Source of the DNA: Betaproteobacteria bacterium | GTDB lineage: Bacteria; Pseudomonadota; Gammaproteobacteria; Burkholderiales; Rhodocyclaceae | Reading direction: 5' to 3' | Assembly (NCBI GenBank): GCA_028065725.1 | Contig: JAPTVL010000094.1 | Coordinates: forward strand, 1 to 64,000 | DNA: 64,000 bases | Shown here: piece by piece, positions 1 through 9,098 of the stretch | How positions within the stretch are numbered: the first letter of the stretch is position 1 | How the letters are laid out: every line of letters starts with the position of its first letter | Position numbers and translations under genes: made by a program | Notes under the pieces: model-generated | Database searches by the model: none | What the model was told of the DNA's origin: nothing | What the model saw: the letters and a program-made list of their open reading frames with translations, nothing else

Positions 1-353
1 GCTGTTCGCCATTTAAAGTGGTACGTGAGCTGGGTTTAAAACGTCGTGAGACAGTTTGGTCCCTATCTGCCGTGGGCGCTGGAAATTTGAGGGGGCCTGC
101 TCCTAGTACGAGAGGACCGGAGTGGACGGATCTCTGGTGTACCGGTTGTCACGCCAGTGGCATCGCCGGGTAGCTAAATCCGGAAGAGATAAACGCTGAA
201 AGCATCTAAGCGTGAAACTCGCCTCAAGATGAGATTTCCCGGGGGTTCAACCCCCCTGAAGGGTCGTCCAAGACCAGGACGTTGATAGGTCGGGTGTGGA
301 AGCGCAGCAATGCGTTAAGCTAACCGATACTAATTGCCCGTGCGGCTTGACCC
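1..353 (+). rRNA. 23S ribosomal RNA, 3' end (partial)
   Basis: The sequence holds the conserved end of bacterial 23S rRNA, including the sarcin-ricin loop region (CCTAGTACGAGAGGACCGG near 102-120), and finishes at the terminal GCGGCTTGACC helix strand near 342-352. The 5' part lies outside the window. The 3' boundary is judged by similarity to other 23S genes and may be off by a few bases. It is co-transcribed with the 5S gene downstream. Confidence 0.96.
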
Positions 354-445
354 TATAACAGTGAGCTTCAGTAACCCAAGCCCTGTATAGATAGAAACAA
401 CCAAAGTCATACAATCACCTCCTATCCTTACTTCTTTCGAATCAT

Positions 446-485
446 GTGCGACGACTCAAGGCCCTCAGGGCTCCACCCGTCGCAC
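446..485 (+). other. Hairpin in the 23S-5S spacer
   Basis: An 8-bp perfect stem (GTGCGACG at 446-453 with CGTCGCAC at 478-485) encloses a second small stem (GCCC/GGGC). It lies just upstream of 5S and could be a processing signal for the rRNA precursor. The role is inferred and only the pairing is seen. No tRNA gene was found in the 354-494 spacer. Confidence 0.45.
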
Positions 486-494
486 CCCCTTCAA

Positions 495-610
495 GTCTGG
501 TGTCCATAGCGTCTTGGTCCCACCCCTTCCCATCCCGAACAGGACCGTGAAACGAGACCGCGCCGATGATATTGCACTTCACCGTGTGAGAAAGTAGGTC
601 AACGCCAGAC
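495..610 (+). rRNA. 5S ribosomal RNA
   Basis: About 116 nt long. The terminal stem is formed by GTCTGGTG at the start and CGCCAGAC at the end, and the conserved CCCATCCCGAAC and loop-E-like segments are present. It follows the 23S gene after a spacer of about 140 nt and precedes a strong terminator, as expected for the end of an rRNA operon. Confidence 0.95.
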
Positions 611-619
611 TCCCCCTCC

Positions 620-655
620 AAAAACCCCCTCCGGATCGCCGGTAGGGGGTTTTTA
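620..655 (+). terminator. Rho-independent terminator of the rRNA operon
   Basis: AAAAACCCCCT and AGGGGGTTTTT pair around a small GC loop (CCGGATCGCCGG) and are followed by a T run. It lies 10 nt after the 5S gene. Confidence 0.85.
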
Positions 656-755
656 ACTTTGGGGCGCAGGGAATTTCCTCGGCTATATGCGACCTGCGAA
701 CCGGCAATCCTTTGCCCGGCAACTCGATCCGGTGGCTGGCTGTTAAAATGCCTCC

Positions 756-1724
756 ATGAAAACAAGCTTTCTGGAATTTGAACAGCCGATCGCAGAACTC
801 GAGGCGAAGATCGAGCAACTGCGTTTCGTTCAAGACGATTCAGCCGTGGATATTTCGGAAGAAATTTCCCGTCTCGATGCCAAGAGTCAGACGCTGACCA
901 AGGAAATTTACGCCAAGCTCACTCCCTGGCAGTGCGCGCTGGTTGCCCGCCACCCGCAGAGGCCATATACCCTCGACTATCTGGAACTGGTGTTCACCGA
1001 TTTCGAAGAGCTCCACGGCGACCGCAATTATGCAGATGACAACGCCATCGTGGGGGGGCTCGCCAGATTCAACGGCCAGTCGTGCATGGTGATCGGGCAC
1101 CAAAAAGGGCGCGACACGAAGGAAAAGATCCAGCGCAATTTCGGGATGCCGCGCCCCGAGGGTTACCGAAAAGCCCTGCGCCTGATGCGCCTGGCCGAAA
1201 AATTCGGCATTCCGGTGTTCACCTTTGTCGATACTCCAGGCGCCTATCCCGGGATAGATGCGGAAGAACGAGGGCAATCGGAGGCGATCGGTCGCAATCT
1301 GGCGGTCATGACCGAACTGAAAGTGCCACTGATCGCCACGGTCATTGGCGAAGGTGGATCGGGCGGTGCATTGGCGATCGCGGTTGCCGACGTCGTGGCG
1401 ATGCTCCAGTATTCGACCTATTCCGTCATCTCGCCTGAGGGCTGCGCGTCCATTCTTTGGAAAAGCGCAGAGCGTGCCGGCGATGCTGCCGAGACCATGG
1501 GCATAACGGCGCCGCGACTCAAGTCCTTGGGGTTGATCGACCGCATCATCACTGAACCGGTCGGTGGTGCTCACCGTGATCATCGCGCGATCGCGCAAAG
1601 TGTCAAGAAGGCTCTGCAGGAGGCCGTCAAGCAGCTTGCCGGCCTGTCATCCAGCGAGCTCATCGAGCGGCGCTTCGAGCGCCTGATGAGTTATGGCCGA
1701 TTCAAGGAACAAGTCATCCACTGA
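756..1724 (+). CDS. accA: Acetyl-CoA carboxylase carboxyltransferase subunit alpha
   Basis: The 322-residue protein has full family length (E. coli AccA is 319). AccA pairs with AccD to move the carboxyl group from carboxybiotin to acetyl-CoA, giving malonyl-CoA for fatty acid synthesis in the cytosol. The crotonase-fold signatures are visible: the [11 protein letters not shown] region near residue 114, DTPGAYPG at 159-166 and GEGGSGGA at 198-205. The N-terminal helical segment typical of proteobacterial AccA is present. The ATG at 756 has no strong Shine-Dalgarno sequence. The stop overlaps the start of tilS by 32 nt, so the two are very likely co-transcribed. Confidence 0.97.
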   Translation: MKTSFLEFEQPIAELEAKIEQLRFVQDDSAVDISEEISRLDAKSQTLTKEIYAKLTPWQCALVARHPQRPYTLDYLELVFTDFEELHGDRNYADDNAIVGGLARFNGQSCMVIGHQKGRDTKEKIQRNFGMPRPEGYRKALRLMRLAEKFGIPVFTFVDTPGAYPGIDAEERGQSEAIGRNLAVMTELKVPLIATVIGEGGSGGALAIAVADVVAMLQYSTYSVISPEGCASILWKSAERAGDAAETMGITAPRLKSLGLIDRIITEPVGGAHRDHRAIAQSVKKALQEAVKQLAGLSSSELIERRFERLMSYGRFKEQVIH

Positions 1725-2661
1725 GCTTGTGGTGGAAGGCATTGCGGCCTGTCTTTCCCGCCATGTCCGGGCGGGGCAGTCCGTTTTGGTAGGCTATTCC
1801 GGCGGCCTCGATTCCACCGTCCTGCTTCATGCGACAAGCCGACTGGCGCAAGAGGCGGATATTGTCCTTTCTGCGCTGCATGTCCACCATGGCTTGAGCA
1901 GTCACGCCGACGACTGGGCGCGGACCTGCGCGGAAACTTGTCAGGGCCTCGGCATCCCGCTGAGCATACGCCGGGTGGCTGTTCCAACAGACACCGGCGA
2001 AGGTCTCGAGTCGGCGGCGCGCAGCGTGCGCCACCAGGCGCTTGCAGATTGCCCTGCGGACTGGATTGTTCTTGGACATCACGCCGACGACCAGGCGGAA
2101 ACCGTTCTGCACAATTTGTTGCGTGGTGCCGGGATTCGCGGGGCGGCCGGGATACCCTCGGTGCGGGGAGGCATCCTGCGGCCCTTGTTGGGCGTGTCGC
2201 GCGACAAGCTGTTGACCTATGCCCAAGAGCATCAGCTGGCCTGGGTAGAAGATGAAAGCAATTCTGACATCCATTACACGCGCAATTTTTTGCGGCGGGA
2301 GATTCTGCCGCTGATGGTCTCGCGCTTTCCAAGGGCACGCGATCAGCTTGCTGCCGCTGCTGCCCGCTTCAGTGAAGCCGAGTCGCTGCTTGATGATCTG
2401 GCCATCGTCGATCTGGGGGGCGGTTCCCGCGACTTTCCCGTACCGATGACTCTGCTGCGCAATTTGTCCGACGCTCGCGCCAGAAACCTCCTGCGGGCAA
2501 TGCTCGCCTGGCATCGGGTGCAGCCACCTGACGAGCGTCGCCTGAAAGAGTTCGTGCGGCAACTGCGGATGGTTGGCAATGACCGGCATCCGCGCATCGA
2601 TCTGGCAAACTATTCGCTTTGGTGCGAAGCGGGACTGCTCCAGTTCAAGCGCACGCCCTAG
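1693..2661 (+). CDS. tilS: tRNA(Ile)-lysidine synthase, short form
   Basis: TilS attaches lysine to C34 of the CAU-anticodon tRNA-Ile so that it reads AUA. The ATP-pyrophosphatase P-loop SGGLDS is at residues 36-41, followed by the HHADDQAET block and the [10 protein letters not shown] block. A helical substrate-binding domain ([12 protein letters not shown] onward) closes the protein at 322 residues. Most proteobacterial TilS proteins exceed 420 residues because of an extra TilS_C domain that is absent here. The reading frame ends right against the convergent response-regulator gene, so no room remains for the domain. The start lies inside the accA end, a normal arrangement. Function is inferred from the intact catalytic half. 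Confidence 0.93.
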   Translation: MADSRNKSSTELVVEGIAACLSRHVRAGQSVLVGYSGGLDSTVLLHATSRLAQEADIVLSALHVHHGLSSHADDWARTCAETCQGLGIPLSIRRVAVPTDTGEGLESAARSVRHQALADCPADWIVLGHHADDQAETVLHNLLRGAGIRGAAGIPSVRGGILRPLLGVSRDKLLTYAQEHQLAWVEDESNSDIHYTRNFLRREILPLMVSRFPRARDQLAAAAARFSEAESLLDDLAIVDLGGGSRDFPVPMTLLRNLSDARARNLLRAMLAWHRVQPPDERRLKEFVRQLRMVGNDRHPRIDLANYSLWCEAGLLQFKRTP

Positions 2662-3272
2662 CCGTTTGCCCTGTTTCCCAGCACGCTGAGTACCTGCGAC
2701 AATTCGACGGCGGAGCGAACCTGCATTTTTTCGAATATATGCGAACGGTGGACCTCGACGGTACGCATGGCGATGTCGAGTTCATCGGCGATCACCTTGT
2801 TCAGCTTGCCGGCCAGAATCAACTGCATTACTTCATGCTCGCGCTGACTGAGCAGCGCTAGTCGTTGCTGCAACGACTGGATTGAGTTCTCCCTGGCGCA
2901 GCGTTTGCTGTCGTGCTCGATCGCCGCCAGCACCTTGTCCACCAGTGCATTGTCATCGTAGGGCTTTTCGATAAAGTCGAACGCACCGTCCTTGAGGGCC
3001 TGGACGGCCATCGGTACATCGCCGTGACCAGTCAGGAAGATGACCGGAAGCCGGCATTCCATGGCTCGCAGCCGGTCAAAAAGTTCTATCCCGCTCATCC
3101 CCGGCATGCGCACATCGAGCAGCAGGCAGCCGCAGAGATCACGATGCGCGGATGCAAGGAAGCCCTCTGCGGAATCCCATGTCTCCGAGGCGACTCCGCG
3201 CGACTGCAACAGCCATTGCAGGGCATCGCGTACCGCCGGGTCGTCGTCGACAATCTGCGTTATGGCGCTCAT
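2658..3272 (-). CDS. dctR: FixJ/DctR-type response regulator of the C4-dicarboxylate TRAP system
   Basis: The 204-residue protein has a receiver domain with acidic pocket D9-D11, phospho-acceptor D53, T81 and K103, then a LuxR/GerE-type helix-turn-helix (SQREHEVMQLILAGKLNKVI onward, about residues 140-198). It lacks a sigma-54 AAA domain, so it belongs to the FixJ/TodT/Rhodobacter-DctR class and not to NtrC-like DctD. Its ATG overlaps the stop of the upstream kinase (ATGA), which shows translational coupling. The pair is divergent from dctPQM and most likely switches that transporter on in response to dicarboxylates. The symbol is inferred from context. The 3' end overlaps tilS by 4 nt, convergently. 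Confidence 0.9.
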   Translation of the reverse strand: MSAITQIVDDDPAVRDALQWLLQSRGVASETWDSAEGFLASAHRDLCGCLLLDVRMPGMSGIELFDRLRAMECRLPVIFLTGHGDVPMAVQALKDGAFDFIEKPYDDNALVDKVLAAIEHDSKRCARENSIQSLQQRLALLSQREHEVMQLILAGKLNKVIADELDIAMRTVEVHRSHIFEKMQVRSAVELSQVLSVLGNRANG

Positions 3273-5236
3273 TGCGGCGACAATGGCAACAGAATGCGAA
3301 ACACCGTTCCTCCTTCGGGATTGGCCTCAAATGAGAGCCGTCCGCGGTGATTCTCCATCACCGAGCGGCAGATTGCCAGCCCCATGCCCATGCCTTCGGG
3401 TTTGGTCGTGAACAGCGGGTCGAAGAGTTTATCGGCCACGTTTTCATCGATTCCGCAGCCGCGATCGGCAATCGTGAGCAGAGCGTAGTTTTCGACACGA
3501 CCGAGGGCGACGACGACCTGCCTCTGTTCCAGAGCAGTATCCCGCATAGACTCGACGGCATTGCGCAAGATATTGAACAAGGCCTGTTCGAGCAGTACCG
3601 GATCGCCATCGACCACGGCTGGCCGCGAGAGATCAAGTGAGACGCGGATTCCGTTCTGCCGGATGTCGCTTTCCATCAATGCCAGCGCCGCGGTGACGCG
3701 CTCGCCGAGGTCGACCCGCTCGAAGCGGCTTTCACTCGGCCTGGCGAGACTGTATATGCGGCGGATAACCTGGCCCGCGCGGCGTGCCTGCTCGACAGCC
3801 TTGTCCAGCGCGGGCAATACATCCGCTGCGGATGTCTGGCTGCGCAGCAGATTGGCGGCGGCGGTGCAGTAGCTGGAAATGGCCGCCAGCGGCTGGTTCA
3901 GTTCGTGCGCGATGCTCGATGCCATTTCCCCCACGGCAACCAGCCGCGCAGTGGATTGCAGGCGGTCCTGCTGCCGTCGCGCACGCTCCTCGGCCTGTTT
4001 CCGCTCGGTAATATCCACCATCGATCCCATCCAGCCGGAGTGTCGTCCGTGGGCATCGATCAGCGGCGCTTCATGGATCAACACGTCGATGACTTCTCCG
4101 TTACGGCGCTTGAACTTCAGCTCGAAGCCTTCTTCTGGCCCCTCGCCGGCGAGAACCCGATCATGCATGGCGCGGGTTTCATCGAGATAGTCATCAGCCC
4201 AATAGGGCATCGGTGGCCGACGTCCGATCAATTCGGCAGCCGACAAGCCGACCATGCGACAAAAGGCCGGATTGACGTAGATGATTTCACCGTCGAGATT
4301 GCGCGCCCGCATTCCGGTGTCGAATGAATCTTCCATCGCCTTGCGGAACGCATGTTCCTGCTGCAACTGCTCCTCCACGGCCTGCCGCCGCAGTACGTGG
4401 CGACGCAGAATCCAGAGGCTCCACAATACGATCAACGCCAGGATGACCAGACTGGCGGACAGCAGCACGCTGGCAAGGGGACGTGGTGCATGGTAGGGCA
4501 CCGCGTGCAGGGCCAGCCCCCACCCGGGAGGATCAAAGTCGACCTGATAGCCCTCGTCGGTGACCGAGGACTCTATCTTGGAGCGGGTTCCTATAACCTT
4601 GCCGGAACTATCGATGATACTGATGCGATAGCGCTCTGCCAGCCACCAGGGAACGCTGTCGCCAAGAATGCTGCGAATTCGGTAAATACCGACCGCGACG
4701 CCGACAATTTGTCCCTCGCGCGAAACCGGGACGTGCACTTCGAACTGCCAGTCGTTGGTGAAAAAAGGGTAGGCCGGGCTATAGACCGGCCTGCCCAGGG
4801 ACTTGGCTAAACGAAAGCTTTGCAGCGATGGCGAAACCTCCATGATTTCGCCGACCAGGCTGGGGTTAATGATGGTCGGATGGGCTAGTCTCATCCGGCC
4901 GTCCGCATCGAGCCAGATCAGTTGCCGCAGGCCGCTTTCAAATCCAAACAGGGTGCGGACAAATGATTCGAAAGCTTTGGGGCTGGCGGTATGAGCCAGG
5001 TCAATGCGTCCGAGAAGTTCCTCGTTGCGTGTCAGGTGGAAGCGGAGGTTCTGCTCCAGCCACAGCATGTCGCTGATGAGCGTCGCGCGCCGTTCCTCCT
5101 TGTCGGCGCGATCGGACATCCAGAGCAGTAGAGCGACACCCCCGACAAAGAGTATGAAAGCCAGGCGCGGCAGAATCCACAGCCAGCGTCCGCGGCGGGT
5201 ACGCTCGGAAGCAGGCGCTTGAGTTGCAGGTTCCAT
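3269..5236 (-). CDS. dctS: DctS-type membrane sensor histidine kinase (PAS domain)
   Basis: A 655-residue membrane kinase. A first transmembrane helix (about 20-42), a large periplasmic sensing domain and a second helix (about 255-280) are followed by a PAS domain with the WMGSMVDITERK PAC ending. A HisKA dimerisation helix with the phospho-acceptor in SIAHELNQPLAA comes next, then an HATPase domain with N box (NILRNAVESM), G1 (DRGCGID) and G2 (GMGMGLAI). This layout matches DctS of Rhodobacter-type dicarboxylate systems. It is the first gene of a two-gene operon with the response regulator and is divergent from dctP (146 nt between starts). The ligand is inferred to be C4-dicarboxylates from the neighbours. 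Confidence 0.9.
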   Translation of the reverse strand: MEPATQAPASERTRRGRWLWILPRLAFILFVGGVALLLWMSDRADKEERRATLISDMLWLEQNLRFHLTRNEELLGRIDLAHTASPKAFESFVRTLFGFESGLRQLIWLDADGRMRLAHPTIINPSLVGEIMEVSPSLQSFRLAKSLGRPVYSPAYPFFTNDWQFEVHVPVSREGQIVGVAVGIYRIRSILGDSVPWWLAERYRISIIDSSGKVIGTRSKIESSVTDEGYQVDFDPPGWGLALHAVPYHAPRPLASVLLSASLVILALIVLWSLWILRRHVLRRQAVEEQLQQEHAFRKAMEDSFDTGMRARNLDGEIIYVNPAFCRMVGLSAAELIGRRPPMPYWADDYLDETRAMHDRVLAGEGPEEGFELKFKRRNGEVIDVLIHEAPLIDAHGRHSGWMGSMVDITERKQAEERARRQQDRLQSTARLVAVGEMASSIAHELNQPLAAISSYCTAAANLLRSQTSAADVLPALDKAVEQARRAGQVIRRIYSLARPSESRFERVDLGERVTAALALMESDIRQNGIRVSLDLSRPAVVDGDPVLLEQALFNILRNAVESMRDTALEQRQVVVALGRVENYALLTIADRGCGIDENVADKLFDPLFTTKPEGMGMGLAICRSVMENHRGRLSFEANPEGGTVFRILLPLSPQ

Positions 5237-5382
5237 TGCGTGATGTTAGCGCGCCTCTTCGCCGTGGGTGCATGTTTGCGGAAATCCACAATAGCCACGG
5301 GACTGCGAGCCGCGGAAAATTCGCGACGCCGCAGCGTGCGGAGTGGTAACCTTTTGCGCACTATATCTAGGAGGATGAAAAA

Positions 5383-6387
5383 ATGAAGATTCGCACAGTA
5401 CTCGTTGGCCTGGTCGCCGCCACTTTCTCGATGATTGCGATGGCCCAGGCGCCGATCGTGATCAAGTTCAGCCACGTCGTTGCGGCCGATACGCCGAAGG
5501 GCAAGGCCTCGGAGTTCTTCGCCAAGCGGGCGGCGGAACTGACCAAGGGCAAGGCCAAGGTCGAGGTCTATGCCAACAGCGCCTTGTACAAGGACAAGGA
5601 GGAGATGGAGGCCTTGCAACTGGGGGCCGTGCAGATGCTCGCGCCGTCGCTGGCGAAGTTCGGCCCGCTCGGCGTCAAGGAATTCGAGGCCTTCGATTTC
5701 CCTTATATTTTTGACGATACGGCTGACCTTCACAAAATCACCCAGGGTCCGATCGGGGCCGCCATGCTGGCCAAACTGGAGCCCAAGGGCATCAAGGGTC
5801 TGGCCTTCTGGGACAACGGCTTCAAGTCCTTCTCGGCCAATACGCCGATCAAGGTGCCGGCCGACCTCAAGGGCAAGAAGATGCGCATCCAGTCGTCCAA
5901 GGTGCTCGAAGAGCAGATTCGTTCAATCGGCGGCTTGCCCCAGGTAATGGCCTTCTCGGAGGTTTACCAGGCATTGCAGACCGGCGTGGTGGATGGTACC
6001 GAGAACCCGATCTCCAACCTGTACACGCAGAAGATGCACGAAGTGCAGAAGCATCTGACTCTGACCAATCACGGTTATCTCGGCTATGCGGTGATCGTTA
6101 ACAAAAAGTTCTGGGAGGGTCTGCCCGCTGACGTTCGCGGCCAACTGGAACAGGCCATGAAGGAAGCCACCGCCTATGCCAACAAGATCGCCCAGGATGA
6201 AAACGACCAAGCACTCGAAGGCGTGAAGAAGAGCGGCAAGACAACCGTCTACGTACCCACCAAGGAAGAGAAGCTGGCATTCAAGAAGGCCATGGCGCCG
6301 GTGCATGTCAAGATGGCTGACCGTGTCGGCAAGGACTTGCTGCAATCCATCTACAAAGAGACCGGCTTCGATCCGACCAAGCTGTAA
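5383..6387 (+). CDS. dctP: TRAP transporter substrate-binding protein (DctP)
   Basis: The 334-residue periplasmic binding protein begins with a signal peptide (cleavage expected after AMA near residue 22) and then the IKFSHVV opening of DctP-family proteins. The SEVYQALQTGVVDGTENP segment is the family signature containing substrate-contact residues. A textbook AGGAGG Shine-Dalgarno at 5369-5374 fixes the ATG at 5383. It captures C4-dicarboxylates such as succinate, malate or fumarate for the DctQM permease encoded downstream. The substrate comes from family resemblance and the adjacent DctSR-like regulators. Confidence 0.93.
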   Translation: MKIRTVLVGLVAATFSMIAMAQAPIVIKFSHVVAADTPKGKASEFFAKRAAELTKGKAKVEVYANSALYKDKEEMEALQLGAVQMLAPSLAKFGPLGVKEFEAFDFPYIFDDTADLHKITQGPIGAAMLAKLEPKGIKGLAFWDNGFKSFSANTPIKVPADLKGKKMRIQSSKVLEEQIRSIGGLPQVMAFSEVYQALQTGVVDGTENPISNLYTQKMHEVQKHLTLTNHGYLGYAVIVNKKFWEGLPADVRGQLEQAMKEATAYANKIAQDENDQALEGVKKSGKTTVYVPTKEEKLAFKKAMAPVHVKMADRVGKDLLQSIYKETGFDPTKL

Positions 6388-6485
6388 GTCTTAACGTAAT
6401 ACACCGCCGGCGCGAGAAGCGCCGGCGGCCCTTGTCCCCGACATTTCGCCCAGTAGACCTGCTGCCAACCCCGGGAGAGTCTTTC

Positions 6486-7226
6486 ATGAAATATCTTGAT
6501 CACCTTGAGGAATGGATCATCACCTTCCTCATGGCTGCAGCGACGCTGATCATATTCGTCGCCGTGGTCCATCGCTACGCAGCCAGTGCGAACATTCCCG
6601 GTCTGCAGGACTGGCTGCTGACGATTCACCTGAGTTGGGCTCAGGAACTGACCATCATCATGTTCGTCTGGATGGCCAAGTTCGGCGCCGCCTACGGTGT
6701 GCGTACCGGCATCCACGTCGGCGTCGATGTGCTGATCAATCGACTCGATGACAAAATGCGGCGCAAGTTTATCGTTTTTGGCTTGCTCTCCGGAGCGCTG
6801 TTCACCGGCATCGTGGGAACGCTGGGGGCCTACTTCGTCTGGGAAAACGGTGCTCACCATGCGTTTCTGACACTGACTGGAATGCCGGTCGGCGATATAC
6901 CCGAAGGGCCGACGACACCGGACCTCGAATGGCCGACATGGATGGTGTATTCGGCGATTCCGCTGGGCACCAGCCTGATGTGTTTTCGCTTTCTGCAAGT
7001 GCTGGTTGTCTTCCTCAAGACCGGCGAACTGCCGCATCACAATCATGGTCACGTCGATGGTCTCGAAGACGAGACGCCGCCGGTTGATGTCGATGTCTAC
7101 GGCTTGGATGACAATCTGCACATGCGCGATCTCAAACATACGATGGTCGGCACGGACCGCCGCAAGGAGAATGTGCCGACCGATCCCGACCGCCGCAAGA
7201 CCGACCTCGGAGGCGAGTCGAAATGA
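6486..7226 (+). CDS. dctQ: TRAP transporter small permease subunit (DctQ)
   Basis: This is the small four-helix membrane subunit of the C4-dicarboxylate TRAP transporter. The ATG at 6486 (MKYLDHLEEW) is preferred over an in-frame upstream start because CGGGAGAG lies 8-15 nt before it. The resulting 246-residue protein is longer than usual for DctQ. The extra length is a soluble, highly charged His/Asp-rich C-terminal tail (HHNHGHVDGLEDE, then a stretch rich in Asp-Arg-Arg) after the last membrane helix near residue 180. The stop overlaps the dctM ATG by 4 nt, which indicates coupled translation. Confidence 0.9.
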   Translation: MKYLDHLEEWIITFLMAAATLIIFVAVVHRYAASANIPGLQDWLLTIHLSWAQELTIIMFVWMAKFGAAYGVRTGIHVGVDVLINRLDDKMRRKFIVFGLLSGALFTGIVGTLGAYFVWENGAHHAFLTLTGMPVGDIPEGPTTPDLEWPTWMVYSAIPLGTSLMCFRFLQVLVVFLKTGELPHHNHGHVDGLEDETPPVDVDVYGLDDNLHMRDLKHTMVGTDRRKENVPTDPDRRKTDLGGESK

Positions 7227-8506
7227 ATGCTGTCATCATATTCTCGCTGCTGCTGGTCCTGATGCTGACGGGCATGCCAATCTCGATCTCGCTCGGCCTG
7301 ACGGTGCTCAGCTTCCTGTTCTTGTTCACGCATGTACCGCTGGAGTCGGTGGCGCTGAAGTTGTTCACCGGCATCGAGAAGTTCGAGATCATGGCCATCC
7401 CGTTCTTCATCCTGGCCGGCAACTTCCTGACCCACGGCGGGGTGGCGAAACGCATGATTCGATTCGCCTCGTCGATGGTCGGGCACTGGTACGGCGGTCT
7501 CGGCTTGTCCGGCGTGCTGGCCTGTGCCTTGTTCGCGGCGATTTCCGGCTCGTCGCCGGCGACGGTGGTGGCGATTGGTTCAATCCTGCTGCCGGCCATG
7601 GTCAAGGCGGGGTTCCCCAACAAGTTCGGCGCCGGCGTGATCACCACCTCGGGCGCGCTGGGTATCCTGATTCCGCCGTCGATCGTGATGGTGATGTACT
7701 CGGTGGCGACCAATACATCGGTCGGCGCCTTGTTCATGGCGGGTGTCGTGCCCGGCATCGGCTTGGCGCTGGTTCTGGGCGGGGTGACCTATTACCGCGC
7801 GAAGAAGTTCGACTATCCGCGCCTGCAAAAAGCAAGCTGGACCGAGCGCCTGAAGACTTTCCGCGAGTCGGCCTGGGGGCTGTTGTTGATCGTCATCGTG
7901 ATGGGCGGCATCTATTCCGGGATGTTTACCCCGACCGAAGCGGCGGCGATGAGCGCGGTCTATGCTTTCTTCGTTGCGGTCTTCGTTTACAAGGATCTGG
8001 GTCTCAAGGACGTGCCGCGGGTGCTGCTCAATTCGGCCAACATGTCGGCGATGCTGCTCTACATCATCACCAACGCCGTATTGTTTTCCTTCATCATGAC
8101 CAACGAGAACATTCCGCAGGCGCTGGCGGACTGGATGCTGGGCCACGGTCTCGGCATGATCACTTTCCTGCTCGCCTGCAACATCATTCTCCTGCTGGCC
8201 GGCAACTTCATGGAACCGTCCTCGATTGTGCTCATCTTCGCGCCGATCCTGTTTCCTGTGGCGGTCAAACTGGGTATCGATCCGGTGCACTTCGGCATAA
8301 TGATGGTGGTGAATATGGAAGTTGGCATGTGCCATCCACCGGTCGGCCTCAACCTCTATGTGGCATCGGGCATCACCAAGATGGGAATTACCGAACTGAC
8401 GGTGGCGGTCTGGCCTTGGTTGCTTGCCATGCTTTGCTATCTTGGTGTCGTGACCTATTGGCCTGGCTTGTCGCTCTGGTTCCCAAGGTATCTCGGGATG
8501 ATGTAG
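7223..8506 (+). CDS. dctM: TRAP transporter large permease subunit (DctM)
   Basis: The 427-residue polytopic membrane protein has about 12 hydrophobic segments and DctM signatures (GMPISISLGL near the start, GSSPATVVAIGSI, GILIPPSIVMVMY and EVGMCHPPVGLN). It forms the Na+-coupled translocation unit together with DctQ. Its length is typical for DctM. The ATG overlaps the dctQ stop (ATGA), and a terminator follows 20 nt after the stop, so dctPQM is a complete three-gene operon. Confidence 0.95.
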   Translation: MNAVIIFSLLLVLMLTGMPISISLGLTVLSFLFLFTHVPLESVALKLFTGIEKFEIMAIPFFILAGNFLTHGGVAKRMIRFASSMVGHWYGGLGLSGVLACALFAAISGSSPATVVAIGSILLPAMVKAGFPNKFGAGVITTSGALGILIPPSIVMVMYSVATNTSVGALFMAGVVPGIGLALVLGGVTYYRAKKFDYPRLQKASWTERLKTFRESAWGLLLIVIVMGGIYSGMFTPTEAAAMSAVYAFFVAVFVYKDLGLKDVPRVLLNSANMSAMLLYIITNAVLFSFIMTNENIPQALADWMLGHGLGMITFLLACNIILLLAGNFMEPSSIVLIFAPILFPVAVKLGIDPVHFGIMMVVNMEVGMCHPPVGLNLYVASGITKMGITELTVAVWPWLLAMLCYLGVVTYWPGLSLWFPRYLGMM

Positions 8507-8526
8507 CGTTTGCCAGTTTTTGCGAC

Positions 8527-8559
8527 AAAGGCCCGGCGATGCCCGGGCCTTTGTTTTTG
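8527..8559 (+). terminator. Terminator after dctPQM
   Basis: AAAGGCCCGG and CCGGGCCTTT form a GC-rich stem around a short loop and run into GTTTTT. It lies 20 nt after the dctM stop. Confidence 0.8.
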
Positions 8560-8666
8560 TGGCCAGACCCTGTCCTTGCGCGGTTTCGGGCAAGAAACTG
8601 AGTTAAAATATCTAGTTAGCTTTTAAGCCCCAAAATACTGTAATTCAACCTGTTCTGGAGAAAGTA

Positions 8667-9092
8667 ATGGCTGTCGAACGCACCCTGTCGATCATCAAGC
8701 CCGATGCAGTTGCAAAGAACGTGATCGGCAAGATTTATTCCCGCTTCGAGACCAACGGTCTCAAGATCGTTGCCGCGCGCATGATTCATTTGTCACGCCA
8801 GGAGGCCGAGGGTTTCTACGCGGTGCACAAAGCGCGGCCGTTCTTCAAGGATCTGGTCGAGTTCATGATTTCCGGCCCGGTCATGGTCCAGGTGCTGGAA
8901 GGCGAGGGCGCCATCGCCAAAAACCGCGACCTGATGGGCGCCACCGATCCGAAAAAGGCCGAGGCCGGCACGATTCGCGCGGATTTCGCTGACAGCATCG
9001 ATGCCAACGCGGTGCACGGTTCGGATGCCGCCGAAACCGCCGCCGTCGAGATTGCCTATTTCTTCCCGGCGCTGAACGTCTATTCGCGTTAA
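8667..9092 (+). CDS. ndk: Nucleoside diphosphate kinase
   Basis: The 141-residue cytosolic enzyme transfers the gamma-phosphate of ATP to other NDPs by a phosphohistidine intermediate. The N-terminal [12 protein letters not shown] motif and the active-site loop NAVHGSDA with the catalytic histidine are present at full family length. A GGAGAAAG Shine-Dalgarno precedes the ATG. It stands just upstream of rlmN, a common betaproteobacterial order, with only 6 nt between the genes. Confidence 0.97.
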   Translation: MAVERTLSIIKPDAVAKNVIGKIYSRFETNGLKIVAARMIHLSRQEAEGFYAVHKARPFFKDLVEFMISGPVMVQVLEGEGAIAKNRDLMGATDPKKAEAGTIRADFADSIDANAVHGSDAAETAAVEIAYFFPALNVYSR

Positions 9093-9098
9093 GAGCCG

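Noticed and set aside
712..749. Promoter for accA (TTGCCC with TAAAAT)
   Set aside because: The spacer is 26 nt, which is too long. No better pair was found, so no promoter is claimed.
5344..5357. Sigma-54-like -24/-12 element before dctP (TGG...TTGC)
   Set aside because: The spacing between GG and GC is 9 nt instead of the required 10, and the cognate regulator is a FixJ/LuxR type without a sigma-54 interaction domain.
8576..8609. Promoter for ndk (TTGCGC with TAAAAT)
   Set aside because: The spacer is 22 nt, outside the workable range for sigma-70.
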